From Pseudomonadales bacterium (GTDB lineage: Bacteria; Pseudomonadota; Gammaproteobacteria; Pseudomonadales; IMCC2047), in contig JAIPFG010000159.1 in NCBI GenBank assembly GCA_021736745.1, positions 1 through 7,373 of the forward strand: a DNA stretch of 7,373 nucleotides. Direction: 5' to 3'. The notes under the pieces were generated by a model that did not search any database, was not told the DNA's origin, and saw nothing but the letters and a program-made list of their open reading frames with translations. Both the position numbers and the translations under genes were made by a program. Below are positions 1 to 6,216 of the stretch, in pieces. Each line of letters starts with the position of its first letter. Position 1 is the first letter of the stretch.

Positions 1-474
1 GGTTGTTTGGGAATGCCGGAATCAGTCTCGCCAGTCAGTGGGTTTGAGTTGGATAGATACTTAGGAAAATGGTACGAAATTGCGCGATTGGATCATTCTT
101 TTGAACGAGGGTTAGATCGGGTTAGCGCAGAATATACCTTGCGTGAAGGGGGTGGGGTTTTCGTCAGAAATCGTGGCTTTTCCAGTGAAAAGAACGAATG
201 GCGTGAGGCGGAAGGAAAAGCTTTTTTCGTCGGCGCAACAAGCGAAGCTTATCTCAAGGTTTCCTTCTTTGGCCCATTTTATGGATCCTATGTGGTTTTT
301 GAGTTAGATAAAAACAACTACCAATACGCCTTTGTTTCCGGCCCAAATTTATCTTACCTGTGGCTGTTATCCAGAGAGCCGGTTGTCGAACCGGCTTTGA
401 TCGCTCGTTTCATTGAAAGCGCCAAACAAAAGGGTTTTGATACGGATGAATTGATATTCGTCTCGCAGAAATAA
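1..474 (+). CDS. blc: Outer-membrane lipocalin lipoprotein (Blc type), 5' end outside window
   Basis: Bacterial lipocalins of the Blc type are small beta-barrel proteins, usually lipid-anchored to the outer membrane, that bind fatty acids or lysophospholipids and are linked to envelope stress. The frame is open from base 1 and begins Gly-Cys-Leu-Gly-Met. That Gly-Cys fits the end of a lipobox, so the visible part is probably the mature protein starting at the lipidated Cys, with the signal peptide lying upstream. For this reason the internal TTG (7) and ATG (13) should not be taken as the start. Family motifs are clear: YLGKWYEIAR (the lipocalin GxW signature) followed by DHSFERGLD, then KVSFFGPFYGSYVV, and YLWLLSR near the C-terminus. 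The visible length, about 157 residues, matches a mature Blc. The next gene is convergent, so no operon partner is visible here. The family call is firm; the lipoprotein call rests on two residues at the edge. Confidence 0.93.
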   Translation, partial: GCLGMPESVSPVSGFELDRYLGKWYEIARLDHSFERGLDRVSAEYTLREGGGVFVRNRGFSSEKNEWREAEGKAFFVGATSEAYLKVSFFGPFYGSYVVFELDKNNYQYAFVSGPNLSYLWLLSREPVVEPALIARFIESAKQKGFDTDELIFVSQK

Positions 475-692
475 AACCGGTAAAAGGGATATTGGATAAA
501 TATAGAATATGAAAATGACAGAGACGGTTTGCCTAATTATGCGTTTATGATCTTTATTTGGGGCCTAAAACTTCCAGCTTCCAATAGATTGACTGTTAGC
601 TGTTAAGACATAATCGATCATCAGGTTAAGCCCGAGCCAATATCCCTCAATAGAGAAGCGCTCATTTTTTCCGCTGAAGATAAAGCTTTTCC
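475..692. other. Convergent intergenic gap, 218 bp
   Basis: This gap lies between the 3' ends of the lipocalin and PPOX genes. I see no strong hairpin followed by a T-run on either strand, so no terminator is called. On the minus strand a frame of 43 codons (696 to 565) begins with a GTG that overlaps the PPOX stop codon and ends in TAG. It contains a plausible hydrophobic stretch around YWLGLNLMIDYVL but has no ribosome binding site. It is treated as a doubtful small ORF, not as a gene. The gap could also hold decayed sequence. Confidence 0.5.
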
Positions 693-1097
693 TCACATTG
701 TAAAAGGCTGCACTCTTTGCGGCTCAATTTTATAGATCACTCGAACCTCACCTTCCGCTCGGAAGGGGTAGGGTCGTTGTCCAAGATAGAGTTCGGCGAG
801 ATCATCGATATGGTTATCAGCACCGTCCTGTGTGATCTCAACAACTTCACCACGCACTTCGAGCCAGCGGTAAGGGTTGTTGGGGTCACTGGCCAGAATG
901 GTAACCTTAGGGTTTCTCCTCATATTTTGATCTTTAACCCGACCAAGGGCCGAGTTAATCAATATATATTCACCGTCATAACTGCACCAGACTGGGTTTA
1001 CTTGAATCGAGCCATCTTTCATGTGGGTGGCCAGCTGTACGTATATCGGACCTTCAAGCAGATCCTTGTGTGATTCGGGAATGGGGGTAGCCATCAT
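693..1097 (-). CDS. PPOX-class (Rv1155-like) flavin/F420-type oxidoreductase family protein
   Basis: This 134-residue protein has the split-barrel fold signature of the pyridoxamine 5'-phosphate oxidase-like superfamily, in the branch often labelled 'PPOX class probable F420-dependent enzyme'. Recognisable pieces are QVNPVWCSYDGEYILINSA (residues 32-50), a Lys-rich segment ending RRNPKVTILASDP (60-72), PYRWLEVRGEVVEI (75-88), and a C-terminal RVIYKIEPQRV. Length is typical of a single-domain member acting as a homodimer in the cytoplasm. Many proteobacteria do not make F420, so the bound cofactor may be FMN or another ligand; the sequence does not settle this. A strong AGGAGG (1103-1108) lies 5 nt before the first ATG (1095-1097) and 8 nt before a second adjacent ATG (1092-1094), so either may be used. 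The gene follows the peroxiredoxin fusion by 84 bp, a gap that contains a possible promoter and inverted repeats. Substrate unknown. Confidence 0.85.
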   Translation of the reverse strand: MMATPIPESHKDLLEGPIYVQLATHMKDGSIQVNPVWCSYDGEYILINSALGRVKDQNMRRNPKVTILASDPNNPYRWLEVRGEVVEITQDGADNHIDDLAELYLGQRPYPFRAEGEVRVIYKIEPQRVQPFTM

Positions 1098-1129
1098 TGA
1101 TGCCTCCTGTTATCCGTTGTCGGGAATGA

Positions 1130-1174
1130 ATGCGCTGCTATGTGCTCTTTATAACATGCCAAATAGCAGCGCAT
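1130..1174 (-). repeat. Perfect 12-bp inverted repeat with an overlapping, competing 7-bp hairpin
   Basis: ATGCGCTGCTAT at 1130-1141 is mirrored exactly by ATAGCAGCGCAT at 1163-1174, with 21 nt between. A second perfect dyad, AACATGC (1153-1159) and GCATGTT (1171-1177), uses part of the same arm, so as RNA only one stem can form at a time. No T-run follows either stem on either strand, so a simple intrinsic terminator is unlikely. It sits between the peroxiredoxin stop codon and the PPOX ribosome binding site. It could be a protein operator, or a folded leader or readthrough control element. Confidence 0.6.
1148..1156 (-). promoter_or_regulatory. Candidate extended -10 promoter element for the PPOX gene
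   Basis: Read on the minus strand, the bases are TGTTATAAA, that is TGn directly before TATAAA, an extended -10 element. No good -35 lies at the usual spacing, which is common for extended -10 promoters. Transcription would start near 1141, giving a leader of about 45 nt with the AGGAGG close to the start codon. The element lies in the loop of the 12-bp inverted repeat, so a protein bound to the two arms could block it. This is inferred from sequence only. Confidence 0.35.
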
Positions 1175-1181
1175 GTTAAAA

Positions 1182-1913
1182 TTATTGCCTGAAATAGGCC
1201 GCTAAATCATCGGCGTTGCCAATGAGTTTGCCGCCAATAAAGACCTGTGGTGTGGTCGCATTACCGGATACGGCACGCAAACTTCGGGTGGTGATGCCGT
1301 TCCCAAGCGTCACTTCTTCATAATCCATGCCGTGCTCTTGCAGCAGTTGCTTGGCGCGTGTGCAGTGACCGCAGCCTTCCTTGGTGAACAGGGTGACAAA
1401 TTCCGGTTTCTCAGCATTGCAGTTAATATAGTTGAGCATGGTATCCGCGTCGGAAACCTCAAAGGGGTCGCCGGGCTTTTCCGGTTCAATGAACATTTTC
1501 TCAACAACACCGTCTTTCACCAGCATGGAATAACGCCAGGAACGCTTGCCGAATCCCAGGTCATTTTTATCGACAAGCATACCCATTCCCTCGGTAAACT
1601 CACCGTTGCCGTCTGGAATGATTCTAACATTATCGGCATGCTGGTCCTTTTGCCAGGCTTCCATAACGAAACCGTCATTGACGGAGAGACAGATAATATC
1701 GTCAACGCCATTTGCCTGAAAGGTTTTGGCTAGCTCATTGTATCTGGGTAAGTGTGTCGATGAGCAGGTAGGTGTAAAAGCCCCGGGCAAGGAGAAAACC
1801 ACGACGGTTTTGCCAGAAAATAATTCATCACTGGTTATATTCACCCAGTCATTATTGGCGCGGGTGCGAAAGGTAACTTTGGGAACGTTTTGACCTTCTT
1901 TGTTAGTAAGCAT
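1182..1913 (-). CDS. Peroxiredoxin 5-glutaredoxin fusion (glutathione-dependent peroxidase)
   Basis: This is a hybrid peroxidase that reduces hydrogen peroxide and organic hydroperoxides with glutathione, using its own glutaredoxin domain as reductant; it acts in the cytoplasm. The N-terminal Prx5-type domain (about residues 4-160) carries PGAFTPTC, whose Cys50 is the expected peroxidatic cysteine (P-x3-T-x2-C). The C-terminal glutaredoxin domain (about 170-243) carries Cys181-Gly-His-Cys184 and the cis-proline motif TPQVFIGG (221-228). Further cysteines are at 75 and 165. The length of 243 residues matches the known Haemophilus and Chromatium hybrids. The ATG at 1911-1913 is preceded by GGAG at 1923-1926, spaced 9 nt. 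The gene stands 122 bp downstream of the potassium channel, so it probably has its own promoter. I did not find a convincing OxyR site. The family call is very secure. Confidence 0.96.
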   Translation of the reverse strand: MLTNKEGQNVPKVTFRTRANNDWVNITSDELFSGKTVVVFSLPGAFTPTCSSTHLPRYNELAKTFQANGVDDIICLSVNDGFVMEAWQKDQHADNVRIIPDGNGEFTEGMGMLVDKNDLGFGKRSWRYSMLVKDGVVEKMFIEPEKPGDPFEVSDADTMLNYINCNAEKPEFVTLFTKEGCGHCTRAKQLLQEHGMDYEEVTLGNGITTRSLRAVSGNATTPQVFIGGKLIGNADDLAAYFRQ

Positions 1914-2035
1914 CTAATTTATCTCCGAGAGTTAATAATTTTGGAGCTTTACTATGGCAGGCCTTATGATTTAGTTAAAATTAATGATTTTTATAGTCTT
2001 GATTGTTTTTGTTAATTGCCTTTAAATATCTACGG
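1914..2035 (-). other. AT-rich upstream region of the peroxiredoxin-glutaredoxin gene
   Basis: This AT-rich gap of 122 bp follows the channel stop codon. On the minus strand a weak promoter can be proposed: TTAACT, then 16 nt, then CATAGT, about 20 nt upstream of the GGAG. Each hexamer matches consensus at only four positions, so it is not called firmly. No hairpin with a T-run marks the end of the channel transcript. I looked for an OxyR-type ATAG/CTAT array and did not see one. Confidence 0.35.
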
Positions 2036-3739
2036 CTATTGCCGCTGTTCTTTGTATTTACTTAACCAGCGCCAGAGTGAGCCATCCGGGCCCTCTTTTC
2101 CAGTCTTAATATAGCGCAATGTATTGTGGTTTGACACGATCCACTCCATAAAGGTTTTTGCCTTTTTTTGGCCGCAGAAAAGGACTTGATCATCTGGTTG
2201 CAGTGGGATGGTTAAATCGGGGAGCATGATGCAGGTATTTCCCCGCTTGATGAGCAAGGGTATGGTCGCAAGTGATTGCTCTCGGTCGCGTGGATCACGA
2301 CAAAGATAGGCCAGTTTGACTTCCTCCCGTCGCTCCAGGAAGGCAAAAACAGCAGGGCTCCCCGTGGCGGTAATAGAAAAAGTCCACGCGCTCATGAGTT
2401 CATCATTGAGGGTATTCGTAATACGCAAAAAAAGTGCGCGGGCCCAATCTTCATCATATTCACGCACCAGTCCAAAAAAATCGATCAGGAGGGGGGTACG
2501 GATAAGCATGAAAATTTCATTGGCGATAATATGCCCAGGTTCCATGATCATGTTGACATCTGCCGCCCTGAAAATTGGCTTATTGGCCCCGCTGTTTTGT
2601 CGCACCACGGTAATTAAATCGGGCTTAATATCACGGGCAGTAATGATAATAGAAAGGTTATTGGCGTCATCCGGTGTTCCGGCAATAATGCCAACGGCGT
2701 TCTCTATTCCGGCCTCACGTAACGTATCTGCCTCTGTACCAAGGCCCAGGATAGTGCCTTCTGGCGCGTTGCGTTGTTCCAGGTCGACATCGATAAACGT
2801 CATCTCTATTGCGTGTTTTCTGAACTCTTCCTCCAGGGCTTGGCCAAAACGGCCATACCCACAAATCACCCAACGTCCTGTGGTATTTTGATCGGGTACT
2901 GCGAGTGCTCGATGATGAGGGTTAACAATGAGATCATGAATCAGATGCTTATAGGGCGCCTGTAATGTGAGTAAGAGATGATCGGCAAAGATGATGAATG
3001 GGTCGATGATATAGTCTGTGCCAAAGGAACCTAGATTGGCCGTGGTTTCTTTCGACTGTGTTCTACTGATCACCATACGTTTTGGGCTGACGAGTTTACT
3101 GTCAATAGCAATTTGAAGGTTGGCGTGATCGTCATTTGTCAGCGCTAACACGCCAATACAGAGTTTATTCTGTATACCCGCAATATTGAGCACATTGGGA
3201 TCGGAAGCATCAGCACAAAGGGCGGGCACCGACAGGACAATTTGGTCTGCTTCCAGTTCATCGATTAAGCGTTGATTTTTATCAATTACCACAGTCCTGA
3301 TGCCCAAGGAGTCGAGTTGGTGTACCAGGCGGTTGCCAGTGATGCCATAGCCGCAGATGAGATAAAAAGGTTCGTAAATACGAGCTACCCGACGGGTAAA
3401 GTTGGTACGCTTGATCAGGCGTTGGTAGTTGCTATCCTGAAATAATGCAAAGATGGTCCCAATACCGTAAAGCCAGGAGATAACACTGGCATAAATCGTC
3501 AAAATGGTCCAAGCCCTTTGGCCCGCCGTGAAGGGGAAGGGAATTTCACCGAAGCCAATAGTGGACCCCATAAAACTGACGAAATAAAAGGCGTGGAAAA
3601 AGTCCATGTGCCAGGGGTTGCCTTGATTATCTTGTCCTGGAATCAAGGAAAAGCCAAGAATGGAAATGGCGTACACCACAATAATAGTGATGATTGGCGT
3701 ACGTAATCGCCGTAAGAGAAGATAAAAAACGTGTTGCAT
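2036..3739 (-). CDS. Two-TM potassium channel with two tandem RCK (TrkA-N) domains
   Basis: This is an inner-membrane K+ channel subunit expected to assemble as a tetramer, with cytoplasmic ligand-gating domains. The first helix spans about residues 14-33, and the pore helix and selectivity filter follow, with Thr60-Ile-Gly-Phe-Gly-Glu65 (a TxGFG variant of TVGYG). The second helix is about 76-100. There is no S1-S4 voltage sensor. RCK1 has the Rossmann motif GYGITG (130-135) with Asp153 at the end of the second strand. RCK2 repeats this with GYGRFG (294-299) and Asp317, followed by a TrkA-C-like region near 470-535. Both nucleotide-binding loops look intact, so NAD(H), nucleotide or ion gating is plausible but unproven. 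Length is 567 residues. The start ATG has only a weak GAAG upstream and sits just after a 5-bp hairpin (3748-3763), so translation may depend on the small membrane gene 29 bp upstream. The layout resembles GsuK-type channels. Confidence 0.93.
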   Translation of the reverse strand: MQHVFYLLLRRLRTPIITIIVVYAISILGFSLIPGQDNQGNPWHMDFFHAFYFVSFMGSTIGFGEIPFPFTAGQRAWTILTIYASVISWLYGIGTIFALFQDSNYQRLIKRTNFTRRVARIYEPFYLICGYGITGNRLVHQLDSLGIRTVVIDKNQRLIDELEADQIVLSVPALCADASDPNVLNIAGIQNKLCIGVLALTNDDHANLQIAIDSKLVSPKRMVISRTQSKETTANLGSFGTDYIIDPFIIFADHLLLTLQAPYKHLIHDLIVNPHHRALAVPDQNTTGRWVICGYGRFGQALEEEFRKHAIEMTFIDVDLEQRNAPEGTILGLGTEADTLREAGIENAVGIIAGTPDDANNLSIIITARDIKPDLITVVRQNSGANKPIFRAADVNMIMEPGHIIANEIFMLIRTPLLIDFFGLVREYDEDWARALFLRITNTLNDELMSAWTFSITATGSPAVFAFLERREEVKLAYLCRDPRDREQSLATIPLLIKRGNTCIMLPDLTIPLQPDDQVLFCGQKKAKTFMEWIVSNHNTLRYIKTGKEGPDGSLWRWLSKYKEQRQ

Positions 3740-3768
3740 GATTTGCGCTTCGCTGAGACGAAGAAAGG

Positions 3769-4149
3769 TTAATGACGAACCATAATGGTTTCCAGGATCA
3801 GCAGAATGACGGAAGTGAAGTTGGCGAGTAATGCTCCGGCCGAAAGCGATACGATGCTGGCCATCATATGAGAACTGAGCCCGATGTCAGTGTTTGTGGC
3901 CACGGCCCAGACTATCGCGCCTGCGACCAGCTGTAAGTCAGCGACAAAGCTGGTCGCGAGCAGCACGGCGCCGACGTGGGTACGATCGCCAAATTTCATA
4001 ATAGTGGCAATGATACTGACGACAATCGCGGCATATAGCTCATAGACATTATGGTGATTGGGATTATCGATATCACCTAAAAAGAAGCCAAAGTTGAGCG
4101 TGAGTGCCAAGACAATAAAGAAGGCAAATACGACTTTTTCACTGTTCAT
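3769..4149 (-). CDS. Small four-helix membrane protein, DUF6394-like, paired with K+ channel
   Basis: This 126-residue inner-membrane protein has no known function. I recall highly similar proteins in Pseudomonas-like genomes annotated as DUF6394; the name needs a search to confirm. Helices are predicted near residues 6-24, 36-52, 59-83 and 95-122. The loop between helices 1 and 2 is polar and striking, GDIDNPNHHNVYE (25-37), and is followed by MKFGDRTH (51-58). The start at 4147-4149 is chosen because AAGGTGG (4157-4163) lies 7 nt before it. An in-frame ATG at 4201-4203 would add 18 polar residues but has no ribosome binding site. The gene precedes the channel by 29 bp on the same strand and follows comF by 72 bp. 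Tight linkage to a channel lacking a voltage sensor suggests an accessory or regulatory subunit; this is inference from context. Confidence 0.85.
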   Translation of the reverse strand: MNSEKVVFAFFIVLALTLNFGFFLGDIDNPNHHNVYELYAAIVVSIIATIMKFGDRTHVGAVLLATSFVADLQLVAGAIVWAVATNTDIGLSSHMMASIVSLSAGALLANFTSVILLILETIMVRH

Positions 4150-4221
4150 CTGGGGTCCACCTTGTATTTTTATTATTGCGCAGTCTTTTTGCAACGGCCT
4201 CATTATGAAGAAAATACACGA

Positions 4222-4941
4222 CTATTCAATGGTTGTTCTGGCAATACACCATAATTCTATCCGTTCGGCACCGGCTTTGATGAGTTCACGGCTTAATTCA
4301 CGCATGCTGCTGCCGGTGGTCATGACATCGTCGACGATAGCAATGGATTGATGAGCGATCCCTTTTTCTATTATAAAAGCTTGACGCAGATTACGGCGTC
4401 TTGCTTTGGCGTCCAGGGCAAGTTGTGGTGGAGTATCTTTTATCCGGCGACAGGCATTATCAAGAAGAGGTATGTTCAAACGGTTAGCGCAGACAAAGGC
4501 AATTTCGTAGGCTTGATTAAACCCCCGTTGGCGCAGGCGTCGTCGATGCAGTGGCATGGGGATGATCGCTTCGGGTAACGCTTCGCAGGCACGGCGTACA
4601 GAAAGAGATTCAGCCATGAGCTGACCGAGTAAACGTCCGATCATGAGCTGGTGATTGAATTTTAATCGGCTAATCAATTGATCGACGGGATAATCATAGC
4701 GAAATAGGCAATGGCTGCTATGAAAAGGCGGTGGGGTTTGCTGGCACTGACCACAGAGAGCCCCGGATAAATTTGAGTCGCTGAGTGGGTAACTGCAATA
4801 ACGGCAACCGTTTTTTAACCAAGGCAGTTGCTCCTGACAGGGTAGGCAAAGTGATTTATCAACACCGGGAATATTTTCACCACAGAGTGTGCAGTTATTT
4901 GGGAAAAGGTAAGAAAAGTTGGATGCTAAAGGGTATTTCAT
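4222..4941 (-). CDS. comF: ComF family protein (zinc-finger plus phosphoribosyltransferase fold)
   Basis: ComF-type proteins join an N-terminal zinc-binding region to a type I phosphoribosyltransferase-like domain. They are needed for handling incoming single-stranded DNA in naturally competent bacteria, and the E. coli relative is GntX. Four Cys pairs are visible at C17/C20, C32/C35, C46/C49 and C63/C66. The C-terminal domain shows the family signature PMPLHRRRLRQRGFNQA (128-144) and the PRPP-binding loop IVDDVMTTGSS (202-212). Length, 239 residues, is normal and nothing is missing. The ATG at 4939-4941 is preceded by AAGGAG (4949-4954) at 7 nt. In many gammaproteobacteria comF is divergent from bioB; here its divergent neighbour is an AraC regulator. 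Presence of comF alone does not show that the organism is competent. Confidence 0.95.
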   Translation of the reverse strand: MKYPLASNFSYLFPNNCTLCGENIPGVDKSLCLPCQEQLPWLKNGCRYCSYPLSDSNLSGALCGQCQQTPPPFHSSHCLFRYDYPVDQLISRLKFNHQLMIGRLLGQLMAESLSVRRACEALPEAIIPMPLHRRRLRQRGFNQAYEIAFVCANRLNIPLLDNACRRIKDTPPQLALDAKARRRNLRQAFIIEKGIAHQSIAIVDDVMTTGSSMRELSRELIKAGAERIELWCIARTTIE

Positions 4942-4974
4942 TGCGCCACTCCTTGGCGGTTTTCAGTGCTTGAA

Positions 4975-5001
4975 TTGCCTAACGCAGTAGCGCATTATAG
5001 T
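4975..5001 (+). promoter_or_regulatory. Candidate promoter for the AraC-family regulator
   Basis: TTGCCT (4975-4980) and TATAGT (4996-5001) are separated by 15 nt, two short of the ideal. Transcription would begin near 5008, leaving a leader of about 80 nt. The -10 overlaps a perfect TATAAT read on the other strand. A later -10-like TATACA at 5043-5048 is an alternative without a good -35. Confidence 0.3.
4994..4999 (-). promoter_or_regulatory. Candidate -10 element of the comF promoter
   Basis: On the minus strand these bases are a perfect TATAAT. The -35 is poor: TTAGCA lies 19 nt upstream of it and nothing better is nearer. The leader to the comF start would be about 45 nt. The element overlaps the plus-strand TATAGT of the divergent gene, so the two promoters could exclude each other. 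Confidence 0.35.
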
Positions 5002-5087
5002 TCGGCGACAGCGAATTATGCTAAATAAATGGCCAGCTCAACTATACAAGCCTTCAATTAAATTGGACAGTTATCAGCTTCAATATC

Positions 5088-6122
5088 ATGCATTCTGAGA
5101 TAGCAAATAGCACTATTCCATCCGATTCGGATTTCTCTCAGGCTACGTTGTTGGCAAGTTGGGTGCAGGTACTCTATCGGACAGCAGAGCTCAGAGGGCT
5201 AGAGCCTAATGAGTTGCTTCAGTCCGCAGGAATCAATGTGAAGCAACTGTATAACGGTGAATCAAGAGTACTTGCCCACAAGATGAAGGTGGCTTGGGAG
5301 CTGGCCGCCCAGCAGGTAGGTGACTCCGCTTTTGGCTTGAGCGCCGCACAGGTGGCTTTCCCTACCATGTTTCATTCGCTGGGTGTTGCCATGAACGCTA
5401 GTCATTCCTTAGCCGAAGCCTTTAAAAAATTTATCCGTTTAAGGCAGGTCGTAGATACTTTAGCGGTTAATTCGGTAGAGGAATCCGGCCAGTATTATAA
5501 ATTTTCGTGGACCCCCGTTTCCGGTGTGGAGTCGGTCATTGGCGGAGAAGCGTTTGGCGCTTGTTTATTGACCCTCTGTCGTTGGAGTTGTGGTATCGGG
5601 TTTGCCCCTTTAAAAGTGACGTTAATCCGAGAGATGGATTTGACAAAACGTTACCCCGCTTTTTTTAGGGCGCCCGTCGAATTTGGCTGTCACGAAAACG
5701 CGCTTTACTTTGATAGAAACGATATTCATCGACCGTTACCAACCGCGAACAGCCAGCTCGCGGCGAAAAGTGAGGCGTTAACACAAAACTATCTTGTGCG
5801 TACAATACGTGACGATGTTGTGAACAAGGCGCACGCGGTGCTTTTACGGTTATTACCGGGTAAAAATTTTAGCATTGATCGTGTGGCAGAAGAGCTATAT
5901 ATGAGCACTCGTACGCTGCAACGCAAATTGAGTGAGTCAGGAGTATCCTATGATTCGCTGTTGGATGGTATTCGGCGTGAGCGGGCGCTAGAGTGCATCA
6001 GTGATAGGCATTTATCACTTCAAGAAATCAGTCATATTCTGGGATTTTCAGATTCAAGTAATTTTGGCCGTGCGTTTAAGCGCTGGAGCGGCGTATCCCC
6101 GGGAGATTACCGGAAGCAATAA
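5088..6122 (+). CDS. AraC-family transcriptional regulator (OruR-like, PF12625 N-terminal domain)
   Basis: This 344-residue cytoplasmic DNA-binding protein has the long alpha/beta ligand-binding region typical of the OruR/ArgR-like AraC branch (about residues 20-210). Its C-terminal part has the two helix-turn-helix motifs of the AraC/XylS domain. The first is around IDRVAEELYMSTRTLQRKL (263-281). The second runs from SLQEISHILGF (310-320) through SNFGRAFKRWSGVSPGDYRK (324-343), the usual AraC signature. Length is normal for the family. The ATG at 5088 has no clear ribosome binding site, but the next in-frame Met is residue 65, well inside the conserved domain. It lies 151 bp upstream of a PLP decarboxylase on the same strand, which is the most likely target. 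Relatives in this branch often respond to amino acids or related amines, but the ligand here is not readable from sequence. Confidence 0.93.
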   Translation: MHSEIANSTIPSDSDFSQATLLASWVQVLYRTAELRGLEPNELLQSAGINVKQLYNGESRVLAHKMKVAWELAAQQVGDSAFGLSAAQVAFPTMFHSLGVAMNASHSLAEAFKKFIRLRQVVDTLAVNSVEESGQYYKFSWTPVSGVESVIGGEAFGACLLTLCRWSCGIGFAPLKVTLIREMDLTKRYPAFFRAPVEFGCHENALYFDRNDIHRPLPTANSQLAAKSEALTQNYLVRTIRDDVVNKAHAVLLRLLPGKNFSIDRVAEELYMSTRTLQRKLSESGVSYDSLLDGIRRERALECISDRHLSLQEISHILGFSDSSNFGRAFKRWSGVSPGDYRKQ

Positions 6123-6124
6123 AT

Positions 6125-6159
6125 TTGGCGCACGATGAATAATAAATGGCGCTCAAAAA
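6125..6159 (+). promoter_or_regulatory. Candidate AraC-type operator: TGGCGC direct repeat with 21-bp period
   Basis: TGGCGC occurs at 6126-6131 and again at 6147-6152, exactly 21 bp apart, two helical turns. Aligned bases outside the core also agree in part, giving TGGCGCnCnAnnA. AraC/XylS proteins typically contact direct repeats at this spacing. The promoter-proximal copy would overlap the -35 position of the -10 hexamer at 6174, as in class II activation. Binding by the upstream regulator is inferred. Confidence 0.45.
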
Positions 6160-6173
6160 CCATGCACATCCTT

Positions 6174-6179
6174 TAGAAT
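6174..6179 (+). promoter_or_regulatory. Candidate -10 element of the decarboxylase promoter
   Basis: TAGAAT matches TATAAT at five of six positions. No acceptable -35 exists at 16-18 nt, where the bases are close to CGCTCAAA. That absence is what one expects of an activator-dependent promoter. The start would be near 6186, giving a leader of about 88 nt. Confidence 0.35.
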
Positions 6180-6216
6180 AGAAAGCCAACCATTATTCGT
6201 TACCGCTGAATTAAAG

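Noticed and set aside
592..605. Tandem heptad ACTGTTA GCTGTTA
   Set aside because: Only two imperfect copies; too short to call a repeat array.
717..1073. 118-codon frame on the plus strand opposite the PPOX gene
   Set aside because: It is antisense to a well-recognised family member with a strong ribosome binding site; its translation shows no known family features.
1914..2035. OxyR binding site upstream of the peroxiredoxin gene
   Set aside because: No properly spaced ATAG/CTAT quartet could be found, despite the gene's function making one plausible.
2316..2891. 191-codon plus-strand frame opposite the channel RCK2 region
   Set aside because: The channel's conserved Rossmann motifs lie on the other strand; this frame is Ser/Arg-rich, typical of a shadow.
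4150..4203. Longer N-terminus for the DUF6394-like protein starting at 4203
   Set aside because: There is no ribosome binding site there, and a good AAGGTGG stands before the ATG at 4149, directly ahead of the first membrane helix.
4942..4948. Minus-strand TGGCGCA at the comF start as another AraC half-site
   Set aside because: It is a single copy lying between the comF ribosome binding site and start codon, with no partner at 21 bp; likely chance.
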